Below, piece by piece: positions 9,088 through 18,600 of a DNA stretch of 64,000 nucleotides. A model generated the notes under the pieces. It had not been told where the DNA came from, ran no database searches, and saw nothing but the letters and a program-made list of their open reading frames with translations. The DNA is taken from positions 124,001 to 188,000 of the forward strand of contig CAXXWW010000002.1 in NCBI GenBank assembly GCA_963665215.2. Reading direction: 5' to 3'. The stretch is from G963665215 sp963665215 (lineage in GTDB: Bacteria > Chloroflexota > Dehalococcoidia > Lucifugimonadales > CAUZJF01). Made by a program: the position numbers and the translations under genes. Within the stretch, counting starts at the first letter, position 1; each line of letters starts with the position of its first letter.

Positions 9088-10806
9088 CCCGAATCCACCG
9101 AAGGAGGGCGTCGGGTTAGCGTCCTGAGGCGGCAAGAAGGTGCTCCTGTGCTTCTGGGATAATGGTTTTGTAGCAAAAAAACGGCCCCGGAAAAGGAGCA
9201 CCCAGTAGATGCTGCCACGCAACCACCCCGACCGGATCCAAATCACCTTCGACGACCGCCGCTTGGTGGCCAATGCCGGGCTGCTCCTTCCGGCCACCCT
9301 GGCGCGGCACCTCGGCCTGCCCGAACTCGTCCGGCAGCGCCTCGACCTGGGCGATGCCCCGGGGCGGGCGAACACGAGCGACAAGATGATGACGCTGGTG
9401 GCGTCTGCGCTGGCTGGGGGCGACTGCATTGACGACGCCGATGTGTTGCGCACCGGGGGGACGGCCTGCACCCTGGGCGGCACGGTCAAGGCGCCATCCA
9501 CCCTGGGCACCTTCCTGCGCAGCTTCCGGTGGGGCCACGTCCGTCAACTCGACCGGGTGAGCCGCGAGTTGCTGGCCCGGGCTTGGCAGGCCGGGGCGGG
9601 ACCCGGCGACGGGCCCCTGACCATTGACCTGGACTCCACCATCTGCGAGACCTACGGACTGGCCAAGGAGGGCGCCCGCCACCACGGCTATACCGGCAAG
9701 CGGGGCTACCACCCGCTGCTGGCCATCGCCGCCGGCACCGGAGACGTGCTGATGTCCCGGCTGCGCGAGGGCCGGGCCAACACCGCCCGCGGCGCCGCCC
9801 ACTTCCTGCGGGAGACGGTGGGACGGGTGCGCTACGCCGGGGCCAACGGACGACTCACGCTACGGGCCGACAGCGGGTTCTACACTCATGGCGTGGTATC
9901 CGTCTGCCGCAAGATGGATGTCCGCTTCTCCATCACCATCCGCCAGCACAAAAGCCTGCACAATCTCATCGAGGCGATACCCGAAGATGCCTGGACGCCG
10001 ATTCCTTACTGGATGGACGGCGCCGCCGATGTGGCCGAGACCACCTGCACCCCCTTCCAGGCCGAGGCGGACGCCGCGCCGGTACGGCTCATCGTCCGGC
10101 GGGTGAAGCCCACGCCCGGTTCCCAACTGGCCCTCTTCGCCAAATACAGCTATCATGGCTTCATCACCGACCGGGACGGGGAGTTGCTCGAACTGGAGGC
10201 TGACCATCGCCGCCACGCCGAGATCGAGAATGCCATACGCGACCTCAAGTACGGCGTCGGGCTGAACCATCTCCCCTCGGGCCGCTTCGCCGCCAACGGC
10301 GCCTGGCTGGCCGTCCAGACGATGGCCCACAACCTGGCCCGCTGGACGGCGCGGATCGGTCTGGGAGAGCGGATAGCCACCACCAAGACCCTCCGGCGGC
10401 GGTTCTTCTCCCTGGCCGGACGGCTCACCCGCTCGGCACGCCGGTTGACCCTGCATCTTCCGGATCGCTGGCCTTGGGCTGAGAAGTTCAGCCGCGCCTT
10501 GGCCCGGCTGCGAGCCATTCCACTCCCGGCCTGACGGCACCGTCGGCGACCGACCCACCCACCGGACAACCGAAGATCCCCGCAGACTCGTGCCAGCCCG
10601 GTCCGAGAGAGTTCCCTGCTGCGTATTCTCTCGCCATCCCGCGCATCGCAGCTCCCGCAGACGGCCATAGGGGCCCCTGTGCGGCGATGAAGACCGTCCG
10701 CCGACCTCCCTACCCCAAATGGAACCCAGGCTATTTCCCCTGTAGCTCCCTCACCCCCCTTCCGCTTTCCTCACGCCGTCCATCGGTGTCCTTCGGTGGA
10801 TTCGGG
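9088..10806 (+). mobile_element. IS1380-family element, copy 1 (1719 bp)
   Basis: Ends are the inverted repeat CCCGAATCCACCGAAGGA (9088) and TCCTTCGGTGGATTCGGG (ending 10806). The layout is 121 bp leader, transposase gene, 272 bp tail. The flanks are TTAAA on the left and TTTAG on the right; unlike copies 2, 3 and 4 they do not match, so the two sides come from different sites. Left is the IS630 remnant, right is a nuclease-like gene. Confidence 0.93.
9209..10534 (+). CDS. IS1380-family transposase, copy 1
   Basis: A 441-residue DDE transposase of the IS1380 group. Catalytic residues by motif are Asp142 (TIDLDSTICE), Asp221 (LRADSGFY) and Glu340 (HAEIENAIRDLKYGVG). It starts at ATG 9209 with AAAAGGAG at 9193-9200, and the frame is intact. 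All five copies in this window encode nearly the same protein: copies 1, 2 and 4 are identical in residues, copy 3 has D to N at residue 288, copy 5 has R to W at residue 201. Copy 1 alone has CCC for a Pro codon that is CCG in the others. Confidence 0.93.
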   Translation: MLPRNHPDRIQITFDDRRLVANAGLLLPATLARHLGLPELVRQRLDLGDAPGRANTSDKMMTLVASALAGGDCIDDADVLRTGGTACTLGGTVKAPSTLGTFLRSFRWGHVRQLDRVSRELLARAWQAGAGPGDGPLTIDLDSTICETYGLAKEGARHHGYTGKRGYHPLLAIAAGTGDVLMSRLREGRANTARGAAHFLRETVGRVRYAGANGRLTLRADSGFYTHGVVSVCRKMDVRFSITIRQHKSLHNLIEAIPEDAWTPIPYWMDGAADVAETTCTPFQAEADAAPVRLIVRRVKPTPGSQLALFAKYSYHGFITDRDGELLELEADHRRHAEIENAIRDLKYGVGLNHLPSGRFAANGAWLAVQTMAHNLARWTARIGLGERIATTKTLRRRFFSLAGRLTRSARRLTLHLPDRWPWAEKFSRALARLRAIPLPA

Positions 10807-10812
10807 TTTAGT

Positions 10813-11425
10813 AATGCCCTATCCCCTGGTAGTAAACGACGTGGGAGTCATAGAACCTCGGCCTGTTGACCCAGCTGAGAAATTCGTCAACGCAGGAGAT
10901 GGCCACCTTGGCCAAAAGTGCATCCTCGATTACTGGGTATGGGCATACTCTGACCTCGTAGGCAACACGGAAAGGGGGGTGCTGGCTGAATATCTGGTGG
11001 CCGTAGGGCTGGGTGCCAAGCCACCTGTACGTACCTCATAGGGCGCCTATGACATAGATGCCCCCGATGGCACGAAGATAGAGGTAAAGTCGGCCGGTTA
11101 TGTACAATCCTGGCACCAGAAACAGCCGTCTAGCATACAATTCGGTATTAGGAAAACCTATAAATGGATACCGGAGAAGAACGACTTCGGGAAAGACCGG
11201 AAACGCCAGTCAGACTTATACGTGTTCTGCCTGCTTACTCAGAAAGATAAAAGAAAGGTTAACCCTATGGACCTAGACCAGTGGGAATTTTACGTGGTCC
11301 CCACGCCTCTGCTTAACAGGGAGTTCGGTGATAGACAAGGCATATCACTCAGCCAGGTAAGAAAGTACAGCCAGACATATAGGTTCCATCAACTTCGAGA
11401 TGCGATAATGCGAAGCGGCACTTGA
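10813..11425 (+). pseudogene. PD-(D/E)XK nuclease-like protein with in-frame amber codon
   Basis: One frame from ATG 10813 to the TGA at 11423-11425, broken only by TAG at 11039-11041. After the TAG comes GAYDIDAPDGTKIEVKSAGY, whose D...(E)-x-K spacing fits the PD-(D/E)XK nuclease core; then QSDLYVFCLLT and W-E-F-Y-V-V-P. Residues before the TAG (ERGVLAEYLVAVGLG) form the helix that usually precedes this core. The context S-*-G-A-Y-D suggests a Trp codon (TGG) changed to TAG. The start lies 7 bp from IS1380 copy 1, so its native promoter is gone. Base composition is more A+T-rich than that of its neighbours, consistent with transfer. The target is unknown. Confidence 0.7.
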
Positions 11426-11483
11426 TATACAGGCAATCTAATCTTAGCTCCGAGCGCCTTGGTTATGCCGAGCTCCCTGCTCC

Positions 11484-11614
11484 AGTCGACGAGGCGGGTA
11501 GCCACCCGGGGAACTGAAACCGCCGCATCTTTGGTCGCAGACCTTAGGAGTCCCCATACCCTGACGGGACTCCAAAGCCGTTTACTCTGGCGGTATCTCG
11601 CATCTGGGCGCGCT
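11484..11614 (+). ncRNA. Structured intergenic RNA candidate, copy B
   Basis: This is the second member of the family seen at 573-706. GGCGG (from 11495) can pair with CCGCC after CTGAAA; GGGT-AGCC-ACCC forms a short hairpin; GGAGTCCC (11547-11554) pairs with GGGACTCC (11566-11573) around a loop ending CTGAC; CCG (11578-11580) pairs with CGG (11591-11593) around TTTACTCTGG. It lies between the broken nuclease gene and tRNA-Pro. No IscB/TnpB gene is adjacent, so if it is an omega-RNA it is solitary. Confidence 0.5.
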
Positions 11615-11758
11615 CCTATATGTGCGCGCTTATCGGAGGCAAGGGGCGCAGTGAGTAGGTCAATCAACAATGCAGTGAGTAGGATCGAAGGATAGGGAGT
11701 GGCCAGCGTTTTGGGGTCACATCAGAAGCGGCGGAGGGCCTATCTGAGGCATATCTGG

Positions 11759-11832
11759 TCGGGGTGACTGGATTCGAACCAGCGACCCCCTGCACCCCAT
11801 GCAGGTGCGCTACCAAGCTGCGCTACACCCCG
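11759..11832 (-). tRNA. tRNA-Pro (anticodon GGG)
   Basis: On the minus strand the acceptor CGGGGTG (from 11832) pairs with CACCCCG (to 11760) and A73 follows. The D-arm is GCGCAGCTTGGTAGCGC, the anticodon stem CCTGC/GCAGG encloses loop ATGGGGT with anticodon GGG, and the T-arm is GCTGGTTCGAATCCAGT. All stems are fully paired. CCA is not encoded. Confidence 0.96.
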
Positions 11833-11904
11833 GCCACGGTCAGCATAGCATAGGGAATTGGCCCGTTCAAGGAGAGTGCGCCGAGCCAGTGTAGTAGCCC
11901 GCGT

Positions 11905-13102
11905 TTAGCTCCGCGCGGGCGCCGCCACCGGGGTCAAGATCTCCTGCAAGAGCAGCGTGGCCACCGCCTTGTCCAGGGGCTGGTTGTTGTTCCCACACTT
12001 TGGGGAGTGGATGCAGCTGGGACATCCCGAACGGCATGGACACTCCGATACAACGTCCAGCGTAGCGCGCCAGAGATCCTCGATGACCTCGTAACCATGC
12101 TCGGAGATTCCGACGCCTCCGGGATGGCCGTCGTGAATAAATACCTGGGGCTTGCCGGTATCCGGATGAAGAGGCGTGGAGATACCCCCTATGTCGCTGC
12201 GGTCGCAGAGAGCGAAGAGGGGTAGCACGCCGATGGCGGCGTGTTCCACGGCGTGGAGCCCACCTGCCAGGTCCATTCCCTCCGTCAGAATGCGTGCCAG
12301 GGTCTCCTCGGGTATGTCGAACCAGAGAGATACTGTGTTGTAGCTCTGGGTGGGAAGGCTGATGTGCTCCTCGCCCAACACCTCGTTGGTGAGATGCGCC
12401 CTTCGCCTGAAGCCGACCACGGTAGTTGAGACGGCGACCTCGCCCAGGTACACGGTGGTCGCCGCGGCCCGCTTGTGCTTGAAGGTATTGAGCAGCCTGG
12501 TCTCGGTCAGGTCTCTGACCTCCGTGTAATAGGGCGCGTCGGTCCTCTTGGCGTATGCCGTGTGGGACTCGAGGTCAAGGTCGGTAATGAGATAGGCGTC
12601 GCCCTGATGAAGGTAGACTCCCCCAGGATGCCACTGCAGGTATGCCGACGACTCGTCCATGGTCTCCAGTATCACACCGCTGTCCTTTTCGACGAGCGTG
12701 TAAAAGCTGCCAGAGGTGGACCTGATGTTGACCCCCTGGGCCGGATACGTTACCTCAGGCGCCAGGTGCCACCGGCCGTGCCGGGCATGAATGAAGCCAT
12801 CGTCCGCCAGCTCCTGGGCGAGGAGGGACAGGTCGGCGTCGAACAGGTCGGCGTCCTGAGCGGTGAGGGGCGCCTCGTACGCGGCGCAAAGAAGCTGTGG
12901 CTTGAGGATGTACGGGTTGGTGGGTGAGATGCGGGCGCTCTCGTGTGGCTTGCCGAAAAACGCCTCCGGGTGCCGCATGAGGTACTGGTCCAGGGGGTTG
13001 TCCCGGGCCACCAGCATGCTCAGGGCGCGCTCTCCCCGCCGGCCGCTGCGGCCGGCCTGCTGCCACGTGCTCGCTATGCTCCCCGGATAGCCGCTCATTA
13101 AG
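11905..13102 (-). pseudogene. MrfA/YprA-like helicase, C-terminal part, separated by IS1380 copy 2
   Basis: About 397 codons. It resumes exactly where 14822-15929 stops: removing IS1380 copy 2 and one 5-bp target copy gives D-A-T-L-M-S-G-Y-P-G-S, then the helicase motif VI region STWQQAGRSGRRGE. The C-terminal Cys cluster ECPCRSGCPSC with a following P-K-C-G is the zinc-binding MZB/DUF1998 domain of MrfA-type 3'-5' DNA helicases, which in Bacillus act in repair of mitomycin-type damage. The stop is at 11905. Alone this half has no credible start. Confidence 0.85.
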
Positions 13103-14821
13103 CCCGAATCCACCGAAGGAGGGCGTCGGGTTAGCGTCCTGAGGCGGCAAGAAGGTGCTCCTGTGCTTCTGGGATAATGGTTTTGTAGCAAAAAAACGGC
13201 CCCGGAAAAGGAGCACCCAGTAGATGCTGCCACGCAACCACCCCGACCGGATCCAAATCACCTTCGACGACCGCCGCTTGGTGGCCAATGCCGGGCTGCT
13301 CCTTCCGGCCACCCTGGCGCGGCACCTCGGCCTGCCCGAACTCGTCCGGCAGCGCCTCGACCTGGGCGATGCCCCGGGGCGGGCGAACACGAGCGACAAG
13401 ATGATGACGCTGGTGGCGTCTGCGCTGGCTGGGGGCGACTGCATTGACGACGCCGATGTGTTGCGCACCGGGGGGACGGCCTGCACCCTGGGCGGCACGG
13501 TCAAGGCGCCATCCACCCTGGGCACCTTCCTGCGCAGCTTCCGGTGGGGCCACGTCCGTCAACTCGACCGGGTGAGCCGCGAGTTGCTGGCCCGGGCTTG
13601 GCAGGCCGGGGCGGGACCCGGCGACGGGCCCCTGACCATTGACCTGGACTCCACCATCTGCGAGACCTACGGACTGGCCAAGGAGGGCGCCCGCCACCAC
13701 GGCTATACCGGCAAGCGGGGCTACCACCCGCTGCTGGCCATCGCCGCCGGCACCGGAGACGTGCTGATGTCCCGGCTGCGCGAGGGCCGGGCCAACACCG
13801 CCCGCGGCGCCGCCCACTTCCTGCGGGAGACGGTGGGACGGGTGCGCTACGCCGGGGCCAACGGACGACTCACGCTACGGGCCGACAGCGGGTTCTACAC
13901 TCATGGCGTGGTATCCGTCTGCCGCAAGATGGATGTCCGCTTCTCCATCACCATCCGCCAGCACAAAAGCCTGCACAATCTCATCGAGGCGATACCCGAA
14001 GATGCCTGGACGCCGATTCCTTACTGGATGGACGGCGCCGCCGATGTGGCCGAGACCACCTGCACCCCCTTCCAGGCCGAGGCGGACGCCGCGCCGGTAC
14101 GGCTCATCGTCCGGCGGGTGAAGCCGACGCCCGGTTCCCAACTGGCCCTCTTCGCCAAATACAGCTATCATGGCTTCATCACCGACCGGGACGGGGAGTT
14201 GCTCGAACTGGAGGCTGACCATCGCCGCCACGCCGAGATCGAGAATGCCATACGCGACCTCAAGTACGGCGTCGGGCTGAACCATCTCCCCTCGGGCCGC
14301 TTCGCCGCCAACGGCGCCTGGCTGGCCGTCCAGACGATGGCCCACAACCTGGCCCGCTGGACGGCGCGGATCGGTCTGGGAGAGCGGATAGCCACCACCA
14401 AGACCCTCCGGCGGCGGTTCTTCTCCCTGGCCGGACGGCTCACCCGCTCGGCACGCCGGTTGACCCTGCATCTTCCGGATCGCTGGCCTTGGGCTGAGAA
14501 GTTCAGCCGCGCCTTGGCCCGGCTGCGAGCCATTCCACTCCCGGCCTGACGGCACCGTCGGCGACCGACCCACCCACCGGACAACCGAAGATCCCCGCAG
14601 ACTCGTGCCAGCCCGGTCCGAGAGAGTTCCCTGCTGCGTATTCTCTCGCCATCCCGCGCATCGCAGCTCCCGCAGACGGCCATAGGGGCCCCTGTGCGGC
14701 GATGAAGACCGTCCGCCGACCTCCCTACCCCAAATGGAACCCAGGCTATTTCCCCTGTAGCTCCCTCACCCCCCTTCCGCTTTCCTCACGCCGTCCATCG
14801 GTGTCCTTCGGTGGATTCGGG
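13103..14821 (+). mobile_element. IS1380-family element, copy 2
   Basis: 1719 bp between perfect 5-bp duplications TTAAG (13098-13102 and 14822-14826). It is inserted in the helicase gene in antisense orientation. Confidence 0.95.
13224..14549 (+). CDS. IS1380-family transposase, copy 2
   Basis: 441 residues, same protein sequence as copy 1, with the catalytic Asp142, Asp221 and Glu340 motifs intact. It reads against the interrupted helicase gene, so transcription from the element would be antisense to both helicase parts. Confidence 0.93.
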   Translation: MLPRNHPDRIQITFDDRRLVANAGLLLPATLARHLGLPELVRQRLDLGDAPGRANTSDKMMTLVASALAGGDCIDDADVLRTGGTACTLGGTVKAPSTLGTFLRSFRWGHVRQLDRVSRELLARAWQAGAGPGDGPLTIDLDSTICETYGLAKEGARHHGYTGKRGYHPLLAIAAGTGDVLMSRLREGRANTARGAAHFLRETVGRVRYAGANGRLTLRADSGFYTHGVVSVCRKMDVRFSITIRQHKSLHNLIEAIPEDAWTPIPYWMDGAADVAETTCTPFQAEADAAPVRLIVRRVKPTPGSQLALFAKYSYHGFITDRDGELLELEADHRRHAEIENAIRDLKYGVGLNHLPSGRFAANGAWLAVQTMAHNLARWTARIGLGERIATTKTLRRRFFSLAGRLTRSARRLTLHLPDRWPWAEKFSRALARLRAIPLPA

Positions 14822-15929
14822 TTAAGGTGGCATCGAGGTCGCCAATGTCGACCCCCAGCTCCATGGCGTTGGTGGTGGTCAGGCCAAGTAGGCGCCCATC
14901 GAAGAGGTCCCGCTCGATCCGGCGCCGGTCCTCGGGCAGATAGCTGGCGCGGTAGGGGGCCAGCCTGCCCGCTATGTCCGGGCTCACCTCACGCAGCAGG
15001 TCGCGTACGAACACGTAAAGCAGCTCCGCCATGCGGCGGCTGCGCACGAAGGCCAGCGTCCGGACCTTTCGTTGCAGCAGCTCGCCCAACAGCATTGCCG
15101 ACTCGCTGTTGGTGCTCCGGCGGCTGCCCTGGGCCATGTCGATCATCGGCGGGTTCCAGAAGACAAAGTCCTTCCCCCCGCAGGGTCCCCCGTCACCCTC
15201 GATCACGCGAAAGGGCAGGCCGACGAGCTCCTGGGCGTGGTCTGAGGGGTTGGATATGGTCGCCGAGCACAGGATGAACTGAGGGTCGCTTCCGAACCGT
15301 AGGCACAGGCGGCGCAGCCGCCGGATTACATTGGCCACGTGGGAGCCGAATACGCCCCGGTACACGTGGGCCTCGTCGATGACCACGTATCTGAGCCCCC
15401 GAAGGAGCTTGTGCCACGACCGATGATTGGGCAGCACCCCCATGTGCAGCATGTCGGGATTCGATAGGACGATCCGGGCGTGCCGCCGGATATCGGACCG
15501 CTCGTGTGTCGGCGTGTCACCATCGAATATGTCGTGGCGGACCCGGCTTCCTTCGGGGACGAGCGCGGCGATGCTCCTGGCCTGGTCCTGGCTCAGCGCC
15601 TTGGTGGGGAACAGGAGCAGCGCGTGGCCGGAGCGGTCCTCCAGCAGCGAGTCCAGCACCGGGAGCTGATAGCAGAGGCTCTTGCCGCTGGCGGAGGGCG
15701 TGGCGACGATGACGTTCTCGCCGTTCCTCGCGGCGTCGATTGCGGCCGCCTGATGCGAATAGAGGGCGTGGATGCCCCGCGATTCGAGGGTGCGCTGGAG
15801 CTCAGGGTTCAGGGGCCGCTCTGGCTTGGCGTAGGCCGGCGACCTGGAAGGGATGTCCTCGCGGTGCACGATCTGGTCACGATACCAGGGTAGTCCACTC
15901 ACGTGGTCCAGGAACGCCGAAACATCCAT
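14822..15929 (-). pseudogene. MrfA/YprA-like helicase, N-terminal part with DEAH core
   Basis: 369 codons from ATG 15929. Motif I is ATPSASGKS (residues 76-84), motif II is the DEAH box VIDEAH (183-188), and SAT is motif III in ILCSATISNPSDHA. NAMELGVDIGDLDA is motif V. The frame then meets the IS1380 end. With the C-terminal part (11905-13102) the ancestral gene would encode about 766 residues, the normal size for this family. A truncated protein ending 18 residues inside the element (stop at 14766) could be made but would lack motif VI and the zinc domain. Confidence 0.85.
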
Positions 15930-15953
15930 ACACTCGACACCCTATCCCCTAAT

Positions 15954-16247
15954 TCAAAATCCCGAGATCGTCTCCCGCTCCTCGGCCACGATATCGATGT
16001 CGTCCCTGCTGCGGGAGATAAAGGCCACGACCTCTGAGAGCACTTCGTCTGTGTGGCGGGCGCTGTTGCTGACGCATGTGATGCCCAGCGTCGCGACCTG
16101 CCAGGATTCGTTGTCTTCCACCTCTGCGATGGATACGTTGAACTTGCCACGAATGCGCGAGCAGAGGGAGCTGACGACCCGCCGCTTTCCCTTGAGGCTC
16201 TGGTTCTCGGGAAGGCGAAGGGTGAGCTTGCAGACTCCGACGTTCAT
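15954..16247 (-). CDS. DUF503 (YlxP-like) protein
   Basis: 97 residues. MNVGVCKLTLRLPENQSLKG and K-R-R-V-V-S-S-L-C-S-R-I-R match the start of the small DUF503/YlxP family, which is often found near ribosome maturation genes; its biochemical role is not established. It lies 24 bp upstream of the helicase start on the same strand, so the two probably share a transcript. Confidence 0.85.
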   Translation of the reverse strand: MNVGVCKLTLRLPENQSLKGKRRVVSSLCSRIRGKFNVSIAEVEDNESWQVATLGITCVSNSARHTDEVLSEVVAFISRSRDDIDIVAEERETISGF

Positions 16248-16260
16248 CTGACTCCCAGGG

Positions 16261-16380
16261 CTAGGTCGCCGCGCGCTTCAGCCGCCAGGCAAATGCGGCC
16301 GCCATCAATGCTGCGAGCGCTAACAACCCCAATGGGATAGGCTGAGAAGGGGTGTCGCAGCCCGGGCCGTGAACACATCG
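16261..16380 (-). pseudogene. Possible remnant of a C-terminal membrane anchor
   Basis: An open stretch of 39 codons without a start ends in a hydrophobic helix (IPLGLLALAALMAAAFAW) followed by R-L-K-R, the pattern of a C-terminal cell-surface anchor. No upstream coding sequence joins it. It may be the last exon-like piece of a deleted surface protein, or chance. The rest of the gap 16248-16563 holds only the promoter at 16529-16557. Confidence 0.25.
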
Positions 16381-16528
16381 TTAGCCTCCATCTCGCAGGC
16401 AAGACGTCTTCTTCCCTTTTTCGCTCCCGTCCTGCTTAGGTGCCCGCACCGGCAAACGACACACTAATCATACGCAGGGGCCGGACCCTGTCAACCCGAT
16501 GTTAGGGGAACGCCGCACGCCTTCACCC

Positions 16529-16557
16529 TTGACACCGGTACCTGGCAAGACTAGCCT
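16529..16557 (+). promoter_or_regulatory. Promoter for the 16564 gene, likely leaderless
   Basis: TTGACA (16529-16534), 17-nt spacer, TAGCCT (16552-16557). Six nucleotides later is the ATG at 16564, where transcription would be expected to start, and no ribosome site fits, so the mRNA may be leaderless. Confidence 0.55.
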
Positions 16558-16563
16558 TGATTC

Positions 16564-17277
16564 ATGGAAAGTGAAGGCGACTGGAGGCGAGCCATCGAGC
16601 GGACGTGGGTGGTCAGGTTCCCAAAGCAGAACCTGGCAACCTTCGGCTCGACCAACATCTCCTACTATGTGGTGACGGAGCCTATATACCAGGAGCCGTC
16701 CACAGACAAACAAGAGGGTGTCGTGCGAACGGGCAGGGTCATCGCAGAGCGCCCGGCCGTTGTTACGCCGACCTACGCCATGAACCTCCAGGGCTTCAGC
16801 CCCGAGGCGTACGAATACTTCAGCCACCTGGCCCGTGAGGCCGGGCCTCACAGTCCTGGAATACTGTACCGTTACAAGAACGTTGCGGATAAGATGGAGA
16901 TCGTCAGCGGCGCCGCCGGCGAGATCGCCCACAAAATCAGACACGACCTGGACCGTCGCAAGGAGGACCTGTCCGTCGTGATGGTTGGGGTGGACGAGCT
17001 ATGGGATGTGGCGCTGCTGAAATTTATGTACGAGTTCACCTCGTCCTCGTTTGCCGGCAACGTGCACGAATTCCAGGCGAGGGGGTTGCTGGACCCTCAG
17101 TCCGAATTCGGCGGGGTGCCGCGGGCGGCCATCAGCCAGATCGACCGGCTCTTTCGGGAGGCGGAGCGCGGCGGTAGCCCCGAGATGCTCAAGCTGGAGC
17201 TGGACAGGTGGGGCCTGTTCGACCGCTACCAGGACCGCTTTCTCAACCTCTTTCGCGGCAATCGCGGAGACCGGTAG
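16564..17277 (+). CDS. Conserved-looking protein of unknown function
   Basis: 237 residues, soluble, no signal peptide or membrane helix. I do not recognise a domain. The sequence alternates short beta-rich N-terminal segments (RTWVVRFPKQNLATFGSTNI, Y-Y-V-V-T-E-P-I-Y) with a charged helical C-terminal half rich in Arg, Glu and Asp; it ends in L-F-R-G-N-R-G-D-R. The start at ATG 16564 is supported by the promoter placed just before it. It stands alone: the next gene (17605) has its own promoter. Confidence 0.7.
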   Translation: MESEGDWRRAIERTWVVRFPKQNLATFGSTNISYYVVTEPIYQEPSTDKQEGVVRTGRVIAERPAVVTPTYAMNLQGFSPEAYEYFSHLAREAGPHSPGILYRYKNVADKMEIVSGAAGEIAHKIRHDLDRRKEDLSVVMVGVDELWDVALLKFMYEFTSSSFAGNVHEFQARGLLDPQSEFGGVPRAAISQIDRLFREAERGGSPEMLKLELDRWGLFDRYQDRFLNLFRGNRGDR

Positions 17278-17484
17278 CCGGCCCCGGCTCTAGCCTCGCG
17301 AGGGCATTCCGTACCTCCGCGTCTTGTTAGCCCGCGCCGCCTCCGTGACCCGATGTGAACCGGTCACCGATCGTGAACAGGTCTCGCCCAGCGGGTTGTG
17401 CTTCTCCTCTAAGCGCTTATACGGCGCATGAAATGGTATTCGATGTGCTATCCGGACTAACCCCATCGGGCGGGACCGGAACCC

Positions 17485-17513
17485 TTGACCGGCATCTGAG
17501 TAGCCGGTATATT
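17485..17513 (+). promoter_or_regulatory. Sigma-70-type promoter for the NHL-repeat gene
   Basis: TTGACC (17485-17490), 17-nt spacer, TATATT (17508-17513). A leader of about 85 nt runs to the ATG at 17605. The gap 17278-17604 contains nothing else I can identify. Confidence 0.6.
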
Positions 17514-17604
17514 AGCCTGCGGGCAATGGCGCGGGGCTGCCGGGGACGCGCTCACCTGCCGACGAGCCCGATGGCAACAGATTAGTTCCTACAGGAGGCA
17601 CCAA

Positions 17605-18492
17605 ATGCCGTTCGGAAGTGGCGACTTTACCTACGAGGTCCAGGAGGGCTGGGCCAAGCTGCCTGAGGGGTATGAGTTCCGCGAGGTGGCCGCTGTTGCG
17701 GTGGATGAACACGACCAGGTCTACATGTTCAACCGCAGCGACAACAAGATGGTGGTCTTCGACCGGGACGGTAATCTGGTCAGGACCTGGGGGCAAACAT
17801 TCGTGCATCCCCATGGGATGCGCATCGGGCCCGACGGAAACATATACTTCGTGGATCAATGGGCCCACGTGGTCCTGAAGTACAGCCCTGACGAAGAACT
17901 GCTGCTCACCCTTGGCACACGGGACCAGCCCTCTGACACGGGATACACCCTTGAGCGCAAGGTAGTCGAGCGGGCCGCGGGGCCTTTCAACAACCCCACC
18001 GGCGTGGCGATCGCCGAAAACGGTGACATCTACGTGTCCGACGGATATGGCAACTCCCGTTTGCATAGGTATGATGCAAGCGGATCGTTGATTACCTCCT
18101 GGGGCGTGCCCGGCAAGGTCAACCCCGGCGAGTTTCACGTGCCCCACGGCGTGGGAGTGCACCCCGACGGCAGGGTGCTCCTCTGCGACCGCGAGAACGA
18201 CCGAATCCAGATATTCGATCAGGAGGGCAAGTTCCTGGGCATGTGGACCGGATTCACGATGCCCTGCTCGGTCACAATCGGGCCGGACGGAACGGTATAC
18301 GTGCCCGAGCTCAGGAGCAGGCTCAGCATAGTGGACGCCAACGGTGAGGTACTGGCACGCTGGGGTGGTGAGAGCAGCCACGAGCCCGGCCAATTCGTAG
18401 CGCCGCACTGTGTTGCCGTCGACTCGCGCGGCGACATTTACGTCGGCGAGGTGCTTGAAGGCAAGCGCCTGCAGAAGTTCATCAGGCAGTAG
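17605..18492 (+). CDS. NHL-repeat beta-propeller protein
   Basis: 295 residues made of repeated NHL units: DEHDQVYMFNRSDNKMVVFD, then G-P-D-G-N-I-Y-F-V-D-Q, ENGDIYVSDGYGNSRLHRYD, HPDGRVLLCDRENDRIQIFD, S-R-G-D-I-Y-V-G-E-V. This fits a six-bladed propeller of the group annotated as peptidylglycine alpha-amidating-lyase-like; amidating activity is not implied. No signal peptide. ATG 17605 follows AGGAGG by 6 nt. Substrate or partner unknown. Confidence 0.85.
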   Translation: MPFGSGDFTYEVQEGWAKLPEGYEFREVAAVAVDEHDQVYMFNRSDNKMVVFDRDGNLVRTWGQTFVHPHGMRIGPDGNIYFVDQWAHVVLKYSPDEELLLTLGTRDQPSDTGYTLERKVVERAAGPFNNPTGVAIAENGDIYVSDGYGNSRLHRYDASGSLITSWGVPGKVNPGEFHVPHGVGVHPDGRVLLCDRENDRIQIFDQEGKFLGMWTGFTMPCSVTIGPDGTVYVPELRSRLSIVDANGEVLARWGGESSHEPGQFVAPHCVAVDSRGDIYVGEVLEGKRLQKFIRQ

Positions 18493-18600
18493 CCGGAGCG
18501 GGGGCGAGGTTAGCACTCAGCAGACAAGCAATGAACGGCGACACCGTGATTCCCAAGATCCTGAAGGCTGAGGGAGTGGCTCGGTGTCAAGCTGAGGCGC

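Noticed and set aside
9116..10668. Long minus-strand open frames (228, 232 and 171 codons) opposite each IS1380 transposase
   Set aside because: They mirror the codon pattern of the GC-rich transposase gene, have no ribosome sites and recur only because the element recurs.
11039..11041. TAG as a recoded sense codon (pyrrolysine or Gln/Trp)
   Set aside because: Many intact genes in the window stop at TAG and no Pyl genes are visible.
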